Of a stretch of 64,000 nucleotides of DNA, positions 18,283 through 30,241 are shown piece by piece; the stretch's first letter is position 1; each line of letters begins with the position of its first letter. Below the pieces are notes generated by a model, which saw nothing but the letters and a program-made list of their open reading frames with translations, was not told the DNA's origin and made no database searches. The translations under genes and the position numbers were made by a program. The DNA is from Diaphorobacter sp. HDW4A. GTDB taxonomy: Bacteria > Pseudomonadota > Gammaproteobacteria > Burkholderiales > Burkholderiaceae_C. Where the stretch lies: positions 2,232,001 through 2,296,000 of the forward strand of contig NZ_CP049910.1 of assembly GCF_011305995.1 (NCBI RefSeq), in the 5' to 3' direction.

Positions 18283-18306
18283 CGCCGCCGGAGTCGTCCG
18301 GCGGCG
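18283..18306. terminator. Strong GC hairpin between folD and prlC
   Basis: A perfect 10-bp stem (CGCCGCCGGA / TCCGGCGGCG) with a 4-nt loop lies between folD (stop at 18323) and prlC, both minus strand. A T run follows it only on the plus strand. On the coding strand it may therefore act as a partial terminator or mRNA processing/stability element that uncouples the two genes. Confidence 0.5.
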
Positions 18307-18322
18307 ATTTTTCAACGCAGAA

Positions 18323-19180
18323 TCAGCCAGCAGCGCGCTCGGCGGATTCCATGGTGTTGACCAGCAACATCGTAATGGTCATGGGGCCGACACCACCGGG
18401 CACGGGGGTAATGAAGCCGGCCACCTGCTTGACGCCATCAAAATCCACGTCACCGCAGAGCTTGCCTGCGTCGTCGCGGTTCATGCCCACGTCGATCACC
18501 ACGGCACCGGGCTTGACCATGTCTGCCGTCAGCACATTGCGTTTTCCCACGGCGGCCACAACCACATCGGCCTGACGCGTCATGGCGCCCAGATCGGCAG
18601 TGCCGCTATGGGTGACGGTCACGGTCGCGTTGGCGGCCAGCAGCATCATGGCCATGGGCTTACCGACGATGTTGGAGCGGCCGATCACCACGGCGTGCTT
18701 GCCGCGCAGATCCTTCATGCCGATGGATTCGAGCATCTTCATGCAGCCGTAGGGTGTGCAGGCCTTGAAGCCGACTTCACCAACCATCAGCGCTCCGGCG
18801 CTGGCGACGTGAAAGCCGTCCACGTCCTTGGCGGGCGAGATGGTTTCGATGACCTTGTGGTCGTCGATGTGCTTGGGCAGCGGCAACTGCACGAGGATAC
18901 CGTGGATGCTCGGGTCGTTGTTGAGGGCCTCGACGCGGGCCAGCAGTTCGGCCTCGGTCATCGTGGCATCGTACTTTTCCAACACCGAATGAAAGCCCGC
19001 TTCCTCGCAGGCCTTGACCTTGTTGCGCACATAGACCTGGGACGCCTGGTTGTCACCGACGAGGACCACCGCCAGACCGGGCGTGACGCCGGATTTCGCC
19101 TTGAGCGTTGCAGCACGTGCGGCGACTTCGGTGCGGAGTTGGGCGGAGAGGGCCTTGCCATCGATGATTTGGGCTGTCAT
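18323..19180 (-). CDS. folD: Bifunctional methylenetetrahydrofolate dehydrogenase / cyclohydrolase FolD
   Basis: This is FolD of 285 residues, the usual length. It interconverts 5,10-methylene-THF, methenyl-THF and 10-formyl-THF with NADP. Diagnostic motifs are [13 protein letters not shown] (catalytic Lys region), [30 protein letters not shown] (nucleotide binding) and [11 protein letters not shown]. It is a housekeeping one-carbon enzyme, and the ATG gives the standard N-terminus MTAQIIDGK. Confidence 0.96.
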   Translation of the reverse strand: MTAQIIDGKALSAQLRTEVAARAATLKAKSGVTPGLAVVLVGDNQASQVYVRNKVKACEEAGFHSVLEKYDATMTEAELLARVEALNNDPSIHGILVQLPLPKHIDDHKVIETISPAKDVDGFHVASAGALMVGEVGFKACTPYGCMKMLESIGMKDLRGKHAVVIGRSNIVGKPMAMMLLAANATVTVTHSGTADLGAMTRQADVVVAAVGKRNVLTADMVKPGAVVIDVGMNRDDAGKLCGDVDFDGVKQVAGFITPVPGGVGPMTITMLLVNTMESAERAAG

Positions 19181-19207
19181 GGTGCGGGAAACGGAAATCG
19201 AGAGATA

Positions 19208-19248
19208 AAAATGAAAAAGCTGCCGCGATTTTCAGTTCGCTGGCAGCT
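19208..19248 (-). terminator. Rho-independent terminator of the response regulator gene
   Basis: On the minus strand AGCTGCC and GGCAGCT form a 7-bp stem with a 17-nt loop, followed by TTTTTCATTTTT. It lies directly after the response regulator stop (19267) and before folD, so folD probably has its own promoter. Confidence 0.65.
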
Positions 19249-19266
19249 CGTGCGGGGATCTGTGCC

Positions 19267-19890
19267 TTACGCCTTTGCGGTCGGGCCGAGTGCAATCTTG
19301 AGCAGGTCGGCCACGGTGTTGGCGTTGAGCTTTTCCATGATGTTGGCGCGGTGCGCTTCCACGGTTTTGATGCTGATGCCGAGGTCATCGGCAATCTGCT
19401 TGTTCAGGCGACCGGCAACGATGCGCTCAAGCACTTGCGATTCGCGGCCCGTGAGCTTGGAGAGCAGAGCGTCACGGCTGGCGGCTTGCTGATGGCCGGT
19501 GAAGGCTTCACGCGCGTGGTCGAGCATGCGTTCGACCAGCGGCACCAGCTCGTCCTCGTTGAAAGGCTTCTGGATGAAATCCAGTGCGCCTTTCTTCATG
19601 GTGTTCACCGCCATGGGCACGTCGCCGTGGCCGGTGATAAAGACGATGGGCAGCGGGGAGTTGCGTTCCAGCAGGCGGTCCTGCAGTTCGAGGCCCGTCA
19701 TGCCGCCCATGCGGATGTCGACGATCAGACAGGCGACTTCACGGGGATCGTAACGCGCCAGAAATGATTCAGCCGAATCAAAGCAACGTACGCGGTAGTC
19801 TTTGCCTTCCAATAACCATTGCAGGGAGTCACGTACCGCTTCGTCGTCATCAACGACGTAGATCGTGCCTTTTTTCGGGATCAAACTCAT
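19267..19890 (-). CDS. FixJ-family response regulator (receiver plus LuxR HTH)
   Basis: This two-domain regulator has 207 residues. The receiver has the acidic triplet DDD at 14-16, the phospho-acceptor Asp58 in LIVDIRMGG and the KPF motif near 109. The C-terminal LuxR-type helix-turn-helix starts at LTGRESQVLERI and has KTVEAHRANIMEKL as recognition helix. It overlaps the kinase gene by 4 bp, so the kinase upstream is its cognate sensor. It belongs to the FixJ/TtrR/DctR-like group. It lies divergent from the pyruvate dehydrogenase operon. Confidence 0.92.
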   Translation of the reverse strand: MSLIPKKGTIYVVDDDEAVRDSLQWLLEGKDYRVRCFDSAESFLARYDPREVACLIVDIRMGGMTGLELQDRLLERNSPLPIVFITGHGDVPMAVNTMKKGALDFIQKPFNEDELVPLVERMLDHAREAFTGHQQAASRDALLSKLTGRESQVLERIVAGRLNKQIADDLGISIKTVEAHRANIMEKLNANTVADLLKIALGPTAKA

Positions 19891-22433
19891 TCGATAGTCC
19901 TTGGCTTTGGCGTTGCTACAGATTCAGTAGTGGCGGCCGCTGTTGTCGTCAGTGGCAACCAGAAAGAGAACCGGCACCCGGTCACTTCTGTTCCATTGTA
20001 GATGTTCTCGGCCTGCATTCGTCCGTGATGAGACTCAACGATGCTGCGACACAAGTTCAGTCCGATGCCCATGCCTTCCTGTTTGGTCGAGAAAAAGGCC
20101 TCGAACAAATGGGCTAGCACCTCGGGAGCAAGGCCCTTGCCAGTGTCCTGCACAGAGAATTCGACGACATTCTGCCCGTCCAACTGGCGCGGGACAACTC
20201 GCAATTCCACACTGCGGCGTGCGGTGGGGCGGTCAGCCTGGTTGATCGATTCTGCACCGTTCTTCATCAAGTTGATGAGCACCTGCTCGATCAGAATCGT
20301 GTCTGCCATCACCTTGGGCAGGCGCGCGGCTACGTAGTGCGTGAGCCGCACATTGTTGCGGCGCAGCTCGATGTCGGCGAGTTCTACCGCTTCGTTCACC
20401 ATGCTGTGAACGTCTGCGAGAGTCTGATTGGGCTCGCTTTTTTTCACAAACTGGCGGATACGCTGGATGATCTGGCCTGCGCGTTGTGCCTGATGGGCCG
20501 TTTTCTGCAGAACCGTGATCAGCATTTCCTCGCTGATCTGCTTGTTCTCGATGCGCGAGACCATGCCGCTGCAGTAGTTGCTGATGGCCGCCAGCGGCTG
20601 GTTGAGTTCGTGCGCCACGCTGGAAGCCATCTCGCCCATGGTGATCAGTCGGCTTACCGATTGCGCTCTTTCCGCCTGTCGAGCCGCCTGTTCTTCGGCG
20701 AGACGGCGCGGCGTGATGTCGGTGGCGATCACCATCTGTGCGAGACGTCCGTCGACCCAGTTCAGATAGCGCGAGCGCACCTCCAGCCACTTGCCGAGTT
20801 CGGGCCGGTAGATTTCGGCATTCTCGGATCGCGCGCTAGTCAGCGAATCGGTCGGCAGGCCCATCAGTCCGTCCTCATCATCAACGCTGGTGGGCTCCTT
20901 GGCTGGCAGCACTCCGGCCTGTGCAACCAGTTCGAGATGACCGTCGGTCTGCGAGCCAAACCACTGGCGATACAGCCGGTTGGCAAACAGCAATTCGGCA
21001 CTCCCCAGCGGCGCAACCGACACAGAAGCATCAAGCGACTCCAGCACCACAGTGAATCGTTCGTGCGATGCGGTGAGTTGTTCGCGCACGCGGTTGGGTT
21101 CGGTGATGTCGGTCATCGACGTCATCCAGCCCGTCTGCTTGCCCTTGGCATCCACGAGCGGCGACACATAGAGGCGGGCGTCGAACAGCGATCCGCTCTT
21201 GCGCTTGACCCGTGCCTGAAAACCGCCCGGAACGCCTTTGCCGGAGAGTTCGTCATTGGTCTTGGATTGGAAGGTTTCGTGGTCCGTGTCGGGCCAGTAC
21301 GAGTAGGGCGGAGTCTGGCCGACGAGGTCCTGCTCGCTCCAGCCAGTCATCTGGCAGAAAGCGGCATTCACATAGGTGATGCGGCCTTGCATGTCCACGG
21401 CACGCATGCCGGTGAGCATGGAGTTCTCCATCGCGCGCCGAAAGTTGGTTTCGGCCACCAGTGCCTGCTGCGCCTGCAATCTGCGGCGCGTGTGGCGCCA
21501 AGTGGCGATGAGCAGCCAAGCCGTCATCACCGACAACGCACCCACCAGCCAGAACAGCCCGCTGCCGATCACGCCAAGCGACGTGCGATAGGCTTGTGCG
21601 CGCAGCATCAAGCCATTGCCCACAGGGGATACAGGCACCTCATATTCGTTGGCGCGTGCATCGCGTGTGATCAGCGCCTTGCGGCGTGGTTCGAGCGGTG
21701 TGCCTGCGAGGATTTGCCCGTTGCTGTCGAGCAGCGTCACCGCGTAGCGCGCGAGCACCTCGGTCGGTGTGCCATAACGCAGCAGGTTATCGATCGAATA
21801 TTCGCTCAGTACCACGCCCGCGAACTTGCCTTGCGATGCGAGCGGGACCTGCAATTGCAGCAGCGGCGGCACATCATTGCGCGAGCCGATGGGCTGCGAG
21901 TACACCGGTTGCTGCATGTCGCGAGCGAGCGAAAAAGTATCTGCGGTGTCGCCACGCTTGAGTGTTTCGCCCACCACGCGCAACTGGTTGCTCGAAAGCG
22001 TGGGGGCAGCGTGGCTTGCGCGAATGCGCAAACGTTCATCGATCCAGGTGACGGCCTGCAGCTCGGGGTATTGGCTGATCAGTGCTTCGGCGCGACGGTC
22101 GAATTCGGCGCGGTCCAGATCCTGATTGGAGAGGTCGCGCGCGATGCGCATGACCTGCTCCTGGCGCTCGAGTAGGCGCAAACGCACACGCTGTTGTGCA
22201 TATTCCACATCTCGCTTGAGGGCTTCCTTTTCGCGCTCGATTTCTTCGCTGCGCAAATACCAGAAAGAAGCCACGATGGCGGCAAGAAACATCAGCACCG
22301 CAGCCAGTGGCGCGAGCGCGGCAAAGCGGTCTTGCCGTGTGGGCGAAAGACTGCGCCACCAAGTACGCCACCATCGCACTGGGGCTTTCAAGGTTTCTGC
22401 TGGTGGTTTTCCCGCATTGTCTGAGGCTGTCAT
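19887..22433 (-). CDS. PAS-domain sensor histidine kinase
   Basis: This is a membrane-bound kinase of 848 residues. TM1 is at about 37-60, a periplasmic sensor region (about 61-285, double-Cache/DctB-like in layout) follows, and TM2 is near 290-312. Next come two PAS regions (MENSMLTGMRAVDMQGRITY and a second around 460-590), a dimerisation domain with His608 in SSVAHELNQPL, and an HATPase domain ending with GMGIGLNLCRSIVESHHG. It phosphorylates the overlapping FixJ-like regulator. The ligand is unknown; small carboxylates are a reasonable guess from the fold and its neighbour aceE. Confidence 0.9.
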   Translation of the reverse strand: MTASDNAGKPPAETLKAPVRWWRTWWRSLSPTRQDRFAALAPLAAVLMFLAAIVASFWYLRSEEIEREKEALKRDVEYAQQRVRLRLLERQEQVMRIARDLSNQDLDRAEFDRRAEALISQYPELQAVTWIDERLRIRASHAAPTLSSNQLRVVGETLKRGDTADTFSLARDMQQPVYSQPIGSRNDVPPLLQLQVPLASQGKFAGVVLSEYSIDNLLRYGTPTEVLARYAVTLLDSNGQILAGTPLEPRRKALITRDARANEYEVPVSPVGNGLMLRAQAYRTSLGVIGSGLFWLVGALSVMTAWLLIATWRHTRRRLQAQQALVAETNFRRAMENSMLTGMRAVDMQGRITYVNAAFCQMTGWSEQDLVGQTPPYSYWPDTDHETFQSKTNDELSGKGVPGGFQARVKRKSGSLFDARLYVSPLVDAKGKQTGWMTSMTDITEPNRVREQLTASHERFTVVLESLDASVSVAPLGSAELLFANRLYRQWFGSQTDGHLELVAQAGVLPAKEPTSVDDEDGLMGLPTDSLTSARSENAEIYRPELGKWLEVRSRYLNWVDGRLAQMVIATDITPRRLAEEQAARQAERAQSVSRLITMGEMASSVAHELNQPLAAISNYCSGMVSRIENKQISEEMLITVLQKTAHQAQRAGQIIQRIRQFVKKSEPNQTLADVHSMVNEAVELADIELRRNNVRLTHYVAARLPKVMADTILIEQVLINLMKNGAESINQADRPTARRSVELRVVPRQLDGQNVVEFSVQDTGKGLAPEVLAHLFEAFFSTKQEGMGIGLNLCRSIVESHHGRMQAENIYNGTEVTGCRFSFWLPLTTTAAATTESVATPKPRTIE

Positions 22434-22608
22434 GGCCGAGAGTTTATAGGAGCTTCGAGGGAGATTTCATAGCAAGAAAAAATGTGCGATTGCAACAAAA
22501 TTCCATAATATAAAAAGTCATGGCACCATTCGAAATTTAGCCAAAACTGTGCGAAACTCCGTGCAAATTTATGGTTTTAATAAGCTATTTCCACCAAGGA
22601 GACTCGGC
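22434..22608. promoter_or_regulatory. Divergent promoter region between the sensor kinase and aceE
   Basis: This is a 175-bp AT-rich spacer. It contains two copies of TGTGCGA (22483-22489 and 22548-22554) and a related CGTGCAA at 22560-22566, plus a TAATAT run near 22506. AAGGAG lies 7 nt before the aceE ATG. The repeated heptamers are possible regulator contacts, but no consensus could be assigned. Confidence 0.35.
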
Positions 22609-25305
<2,697 letters not shown>

Positions 25306-25326
25306 TAGCCCAAGGGAGACACCAAG

Positions 25327-26970
25327 ATGGCACTGACAGAAATTAAAGTCCCGGACATTGGCGATTTCGCAGAAGTCGGCGTGATCGAAATTCTCGTGAA
25401 GCCCGGTGATACCGTCACGGTCGAGCAATCGCTGATCACCGTCGAGTCCGACAAGGCCTCGATGGAGATTCCCTCGAGCCACGCTGGCGTGGTCAAGGAA
25501 CTCAAGGTGAATGTGGGCGACAAGGTCAAGGAAGGCTCAGTTGTACTGATGCTGGAGACCGCAGGCGAAGCGGCTGCAGCCGCACCGGCTGCGGCTGCGC
25601 CTGCGCCAGCACCTGCTCAGGCAGCAGCGCCTGCGCCTGTGGCCGCTGCAACTGCTCCGGCTGTCGCGACCAGCATGGACATCAAGATCCCCGACATTGG
25701 CGATTTCAAGGACGTTGCCGTCATTGAACTGCTGGTGAAAGTGGGCGACACGGTCACCGCCGAGCAGTCGCTGTTCACCGTCGAATCCGACAAGGCCTCG
25801 ATGGAAATCCCATCGCCAGCCGCTGGCACGATCACCGCGCTGACCCTCAAGGTCGGCGACAAGGTGAATGTGGGCGACACCGTTGGTCAAATGAGTGCGC
25901 AGGGCGCGGCAGCCGCTTCGGCACCAGCTCCGGTTGCGGCCCCTGCGGCAGCAGCGCCCGCGGCTTCGGCACCTGTTGCCGCAGCTGCGCCAGCCGCTGC
26001 AATCGTTCCCGCGCACAACCCGACCGTGCCGCCATCCGGCAGCCTGCCATACGCATCGCCCTCCGTGCGCAAGTTCGCCCGCGAATTGGGCGTGCCGCTG
26101 GAAGAAGTCAAGGGCACCGGCAACAAGGGCCGCATCGTCGCGGAAGACGTGCAAGCCTTCACCAAGCAGGTGATGACCGGCGCGGTGCAGACCAAGGCGC
26201 AAGCTGCGATCGCTCCCAAGGGTGGCTCGGGCGTGGGTCTCGATTTGCTGCCATGGCCGAAGGTCGATTTCGCCAAGTTTGGCACCGTCGAGCGCAAGGA
26301 CCTCTCGCGCATCAAGAAGATCTCGGGCGCGAACCTCTCGCGCAATTGGGTCATGATCCCGCACGTCACCAACAATGACGACGCAGACATCACCGAACTC
26401 GAAGCTTTCCGCGTCTCCACCAACAAGGAGAACGAGAAGAGCGGCGTCAAGGTCACCATGCTCGCCTTCGTGATCAAGGCCGTGGTTGCGGCGCTCAAGA
26501 AGTTCCCCGAGTTCAACACTAGCCTCGACGGCGACACTCTTGTCTACAAGCAGTACTACAACATCGGCTTCGCGGCGGACACGCCGAACGGCCTGGTCGT
26601 TCCAGTACTGAAAGATGCCGACAAGAAGGGCATCATGCAGATCAGCCAGGAAATGGGCGATCTGGCCAAGAAGGCTCGCGATGGCAAGCTCGGCGCTGCA
26701 GACATGCAGGGCGGTTGCATGTCGATCAGCTCGCTGGGCGGCATCGGCGGCACGCACTTCACCCCCATCATCAACGCACCAGAAGTCGCGATCCTCGGCC
26801 TGTCCAAGGGGGCGATGAAGCCGGTGTGGGATGGCAAGCAATTCGTGCCACGCCTGATTCTGCCGATGTCGCTGTCTTACGACCACCGCGTGATCGACGG
26901 CGCTTCCGCCGCGCGTTTCAACGCCTATCTGGGTCAGGTGCTGGCGGACTACCGTCGCATCTTGCTGTAA
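25327..26970 (+). CDS. aceF: Dihydrolipoamide acetyltransferase (PDH E2), two lipoyl domains
   Basis: This 547-residue E2 core has two lipoyl domains (1-80 and about 118-190) with lipoate-accepting Lys43 and Lys156 in [11 protein letters not shown]. They are joined by Ala/Pro linkers. A peripheral-subunit-binding domain ([13 protein letters not shown], about 245-280) and the acetyltransferase domain follow, the latter with catalytic His520 and Asp524 in DHRVIDG. It transfers acetyl from E1 to CoA. GGGAG lies 8 nt before the ATG. Confidence 0.97.
   Translation: MALTEIKVPDIGDFAEVGVIEILVKPGDTVTVEQSLITVESDKASMEIPSSHAGVVKELKVNVGDKVKEGSVVLMLETAGEAAAAAPAAAAPAPAPAQAAAPAPVAAATAPAVATSMDIKIPDIGDFKDVAVIELLVKVGDTVTAEQSLFTVESDKASMEIPSPAAGTITALTLKVGDKVNVGDTVGQMSAQGAAAASAPAPVAAPAAAAPAASAPVAAAAPAAAIVPAHNPTVPPSGSLPYASPSVRKFARELGVPLEEVKGTGNKGRIVAEDVQAFTKQVMTGAVQTKAQAAIAPKGGSGVGLDLLPWPKVDFAKFGTVERKDLSRIKKISGANLSRNWVMIPHVTNNDDADITELEAFRVSTNKENEKSGVKVTMLAFVIKAVVAALKKFPEFNTSLDGDTLVYKQYYNIGFAADTPNGLVVPVLKDADKKGIMQISQEMGDLAKKARDGKLGAADMQGGCMSISSLGGIGGTHFTPIINAPEVAILGLSKGAMKPVWDGKQFVPRLILPMSLSYDHRVIDGASAARFNAYLGQVLADYRRILL
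25474..25498 (+). repeat. Identical 25-bp lipoyl-domain segment shared by aceF and lpdA
   Basis: The 25 bases at 25474-25498 in aceF recur exactly at 27131-27155 in lpdA, both coding the stretch SSHAGVVK after the lipoyl-lysine. Surrounding sequence is highly similar but not identical. This fits duplication or gene conversion of the lipoyl domain. Confidence 0.7.
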
Positions 26971-26983
26971 AGGGACTTGCATC

Positions 26984-28819
26984 ATGGCAATCATTGATAT
27001 CAAGGTTCCCGACATTGGCGACTTCGCAGACGTTGGCGTGATCGAACTGCTGGTCAAACCCGGCGACAAAATCGAAGTCGATCAGTCGCTGATGACTGTT
27101 GAAAGCGACAAGGCTTCGATGGAAATCCCATCGAGCCACGCTGGCGTGGTCAAGGCCATTCTGGTCAAGATCGGCGACCGCGTCTCCGAAGGCTCGGCGA
27201 TCGTGAGCATGGAAGTCGGCGCGGATTCGGCATCGCTTGCTGCGCCCAAGGGCGACAACGTGGCGGTGGCTGCACCTGTGGCAGCGCAACCCGTTGTTGC
27301 AGCTCCAGCACCCGTGGCCAGCAACTTCAGCGGTACGGTCGATCTGGACTGCGACGTAGTCGTCATCGGCGGGGGTCCTGGCGGTTACTCGGCTGCATTC
27401 CGTGCAGCCGATCTGGGCCTGAAGGTCGTCGTGGTCGAGCGCTACAAGACGCTTGGCGGTGTATGCCTGAACGTGGGCTGCATCCCATCCAAGGCGCTGT
27501 TGCACGTGGCGGCGGTGATGGACGAGGTCAAGCACCTCGAAGTCGCTGGCGTCAAGTTTGCCGCTCCCGAGGTCAACATCGATCAATTGCGTGGACACAA
27601 GGACAAGGTCATCGGCAAGCTCACCGGTGGTCTGGGTCAGATGGCCAAGATGCGCAAGGTGACCATTGTTCGCGGCTACGGCAACTTCGTGGGTGCGAAC
27701 CACCTCGAAGTCGAAGAAACCACGGGCGACGGTCAAGAGAAGACCGGCACCAAGAAGGTCGTTCAATTCAAGAACGCCATCATTGCCGCAGGCTCGCAAG
27801 CCGTGCATCTGCCATTCATGCCCAAGGACGAACGCGTGGTCGATTCGACCGGCGCGCTGGATCTGAAGAACGTGCCCAAACGCATGTTGATTCTGGGCGG
27901 CGGCATCATCGGCCTGGAAATGGGCACCGTGTATTCCACGCTCGGCTCGCGTCTTGACGTCGTAGAAATGATGGACGGCCTGATGCAAGGCGCTGATCGC
28001 GATTTGGTCAAGGTCTGGCAAAAGATGAACGCACCGCGTTTCGACAACATCATGGTCAACACCAAGACCGTGGGCGCCGAAGCTACACCCGAAGGTATCA
28101 AGGTCACGTTCGAAGCAGCGAAGGAGGGCGTTACCGTCCCCGAGCCACAGACCTACGATCTGGTTCTGCAAGCCGTGGGCCGCACGCCCAATGGCAAGAA
28201 GATCGGCGCTGAAAAGGCGGGCGTTTCCGTCACGGATCGCGGCTTCATCAACGTCGACATCCAGATGCGTACCAACGTGCCGCACATCTTCGCCATCGGC
28301 GACATCGTCGGCCAACCCATGCTCGCGCACAAAGCCGTGCATGAAGCGCATGTGGCCGCTGAAGTTATCGCAGGCGAACTACAAGGCAACAAGGAGCTGG
28401 CCTCGGCCGCCTTCAACGCCCGCGTGATTCCAAGTGTGGCCTATACCGACCCCGAAGTGGCATGGGTTGGCCTCACCGAAGATCAGGCGAAGGCACAGGG
28501 TATCAAGGTCAAGAAGGGCATGTTCCCATGGGCAGCCTCCGGCCGCGCCATCGCCAATGGCCGCGATGAAGGCTTCACCAAGCTGCTGTTCGACGATTCA
28601 CCAGAAGCCCACGGCCACGGCCGAATCCTGGGCGGCGGCATGGTCGGCACCCACGCTGGGGACATGATCAGCGAAGTCGCTTTGGCGATTGAAATGGGCG
28701 CAGACACCGTGGACATCGGCAAGACCATCCACCCGCACCCCACACTGGGCGAATCCATCGGCATGGCAGCGGAAGTGGCGCACGGCACTTGCACGGACGT
28801 GCCACCGGTGCGCAAGTAA
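26984..28819 (+). CDS. lpdA: Dihydrolipoamide dehydrogenase (PDH E3) with N-terminal lipoyl domain
   Basis: This FAD-dependent E3 is extended to 611 residues by an N-terminal lipoyl domain (Lys43) and an Ala/Pro linker, an arrangement known from betaproteobacteria and Neisseria. The FAD motif GGGPGGYSAAF, the redox disulfide Cys161-Cys166 (CLNVGC) and the C-terminal HPHPTLGES active-site His-Glu are all intact. It re-oxidises dihydrolipoyl groups of AceF. It starts 13 bp after aceF and is followed by a strong terminator. Confidence 0.97.
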   Translation: MAIIDIKVPDIGDFADVGVIELLVKPGDKIEVDQSLMTVESDKASMEIPSSHAGVVKAILVKIGDRVSEGSAIVSMEVGADSASLAAPKGDNVAVAAPVAAQPVVAAPAPVASNFSGTVDLDCDVVVIGGGPGGYSAAFRAADLGLKVVVVERYKTLGGVCLNVGCIPSKALLHVAAVMDEVKHLEVAGVKFAAPEVNIDQLRGHKDKVIGKLTGGLGQMAKMRKVTIVRGYGNFVGANHLEVEETTGDGQEKTGTKKVVQFKNAIIAAGSQAVHLPFMPKDERVVDSTGALDLKNVPKRMLILGGGIIGLEMGTVYSTLGSRLDVVEMMDGLMQGADRDLVKVWQKMNAPRFDNIMVNTKTVGAEATPEGIKVTFEAAKEGVTVPEPQTYDLVLQAVGRTPNGKKIGAEKAGVSVTDRGFINVDIQMRTNVPHIFAIGDIVGQPMLAHKAVHEAHVAAEVIAGELQGNKELASAAFNARVIPSVAYTDPEVAWVGLTEDQAKAQGIKVKKGMFPWAASGRAIANGRDEGFTKLLFDDSPEAHGHGRILGGGMVGTHAGDMISEVALAIEMGADTVDIGKTIHPHPTLGESIGMAAEVAHGTCTDVPPVRK

Positions 28820-28847
28820 GCAAGCTGTAGATCGAGCTTCAACAGGA

Positions 28848-28869
28848 AAGCAGCTTCGGCTGCTTTTTT
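28848..28869 (+). terminator. Rho-independent terminator of the aceEF-lpdA operon
   Basis: AAGCAGC-TTCG-GCTGCTT forms a 7-bp stem with a stable UUCG tetraloop and runs into six T residues, 28 bp after the lpdA stop. Confidence 0.9.
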
Positions 28870-29209
28870 GTTGGCTGAGGATACTGGGATCGCCCGCAGA
28901 AAACTGGGCCAATATCTTGTATTGGTTGCGAACTTGGCAAATGACTGTGCTCGATTCCCCGCCTCATCCATTCGAACCGTTGATGCCCTTCGACGTGCGT
29001 CAGGAGTGAGTGCGGCGGGGGTTCATCCCGACGCCGGTGAAGTGCTGTTGTTTCGCCGTTTCAGTAGCGCCGACTTTGGGATACTGGATTTCGAGGCGCT
29101 TCCGCACAATATGATCTGCGGGTAAGCCCTGAATTCTCTGTTGTCGCCGAGAGGGGTTCAGAGGAAACCGGGCACTATCATCATTCTTCAGATTCTTTGG
29201 AAGACAGCG
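28870..29209 (+). other. Intergenic region, no convincing gene
   Basis: About 340 bp lie between the lpdA terminator and the Bug receptor. A TTG-initiated frame (28868-29125, 85 codons) and a very short ATG frame at 28940 exist. Neither has a ribosome site or a recognisable family. The 85-codon frame could be a decayed remnant. The promoter of the downstream receptor should lie here, but no clear -35/-10 pair was identified. Confidence 0.5.
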
Positions 29210-30193
29210 ATGAAGATGATGATCAGGAAGACAAAAACTTTGCTGGCAGCCGCTGCGTTGCTGGCGACGAGCAACGTGGTTCTGGCGGCCTATCCCGACA
29301 AGCCCGTCAAGCTAATCGTGCCGTTCCCGCCCGGGCAGGCGACCGATATCTTCGCCCGCGCACTGGCTGAAAAGCTGGGGCAGAAGCTTGGTCAGGCGGT
29401 CGTGGTGGATAACAAGGCAGGGGCGGGCAGCAACATCGGCACCGAATTCGTCGTTCGCTCCGAGCCCGATGGCTACACGCTTGTCGTGGCGGGTAGCGCG
29501 ATGGCGGTGAATCAGACGCTGTACAAGAAGGTGAACTTCGACCCGCGCAAGGATCTCGTGGGTGTGACGATGATCGCCAAGGTGCCATTGGTGTTCCTCG
29601 CCAATCCCAAGACCGGTTTGCATGACATGAAGGACCTCGTCAGCAAGGTGCGCACCGAACCCGGCAAATGGAGCTACGCCAGCGCAGGCATTGGCGGCAC
29701 GCAGCACTTGAGCGGCGAGATGGTGAAGGCGCGCACCAAGCTCGATCTCATGCATGTGCCTTACAAGGGCAGTGGCCCCGCGCAGGCGGACTTTCTGGGC
29801 GGTCAGGTGCCGCTGATGGTTGACTCGGTCACTGCAGCGCTGGCCAATATCCAGGCGGGTAAGGCGATTCCCTTGGGCGTGACATCATCTGGCCGCTCCA
29901 GCCAGTTGCCCAACGTGCCGACGATTGCAGAGTCCGGGCTGCCTGAGTTCAAGGGCTTTGAGGCAGTGGGCTGGCTTGGCCTGATGGCTCCAAAGGGAAC
30001 GCCCAAGGCCGTTGTCGAAAAGCTCAATAGTGAGGCCGTCGCGATCCTCAAAAGTGATGAGATGCAGAAATTCATCCGCGACCGCGGCTCCGAGCCTGAC
30101 CCGAGCACCCCGCAGGAAATGGACAAGTTCATCGCAAGCGAGATTGTGGAGTGGGGCAAGGCTGTGAAACAGTCGGGCGCTTCTGCGGATTGA
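29210..30193 (+). CDS. Bug-family tripartite tricarboxylate transporter substrate-binding protein
   Basis: This is a periplasmic solute receptor of the Bug/TctC family, about 327 residues. Its signal peptide ends at NVVLA. The signature [19 protein letters not shown] follows, then NIGTEFV and [16 protein letters not shown] (ligand-loop motifs). The frame extends upstream to a TTG at 29141, but ATG 29210 (GGAAGA upstream) starts a proper signal peptide. No TctA/TctB permease genes are nearby, as is usual for orphan Bug receptors. It binds a carboxylate or amide ligand, unknown here. Confidence 0.9.
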   Translation: MKMMIRKTKTLLAAAALLATSNVVLAAYPDKPVKLIVPFPPGQATDIFARALAEKLGQKLGQAVVVDNKAGAGSNIGTEFVVRSEPDGYTLVVAGSAMAVNQTLYKKVNFDPRKDLVGVTMIAKVPLVFLANPKTGLHDMKDLVSKVRTEPGKWSYASAGIGGTQHLSGEMVKARTKLDLMHVPYKGSGPAQADFLGGQVPLMVDSVTAALANIQAGKAIPLGVTSSGRSSQLPNVPTIAESGLPEFKGFEAVGWLGLMAPKGTPKAVVEKLNSEAVAILKSDEMQKFIRDRGSEPDPSTPQEMDKFIASEIVEWGKAVKQSGASAD

Positions 30194-30241
30194 GACAGAC
30201 GTTCATTTCAATCCGCCCGGCCAACTGAGCGGAAGAACTGA

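Noticed and set aside
16684..18360. 558-codon plus-strand frame opposite oligopeptidase A
   Set aside because: Shadow of prlC, whose HEXXH motif and conserved N-terminus are intact.
20337..22175. 612-codon plus-strand frame opposite the sensor kinase
   Set aside because: Antisense artefact; the minus strand has complete TM, PAS, HisKA and HATPase features.
26918..28351. Long minus-strand frames opposite aceF and lpdA
   Set aside because: No ribosome sites or domains; caused by the strong third-position GC bias of the PDH genes.
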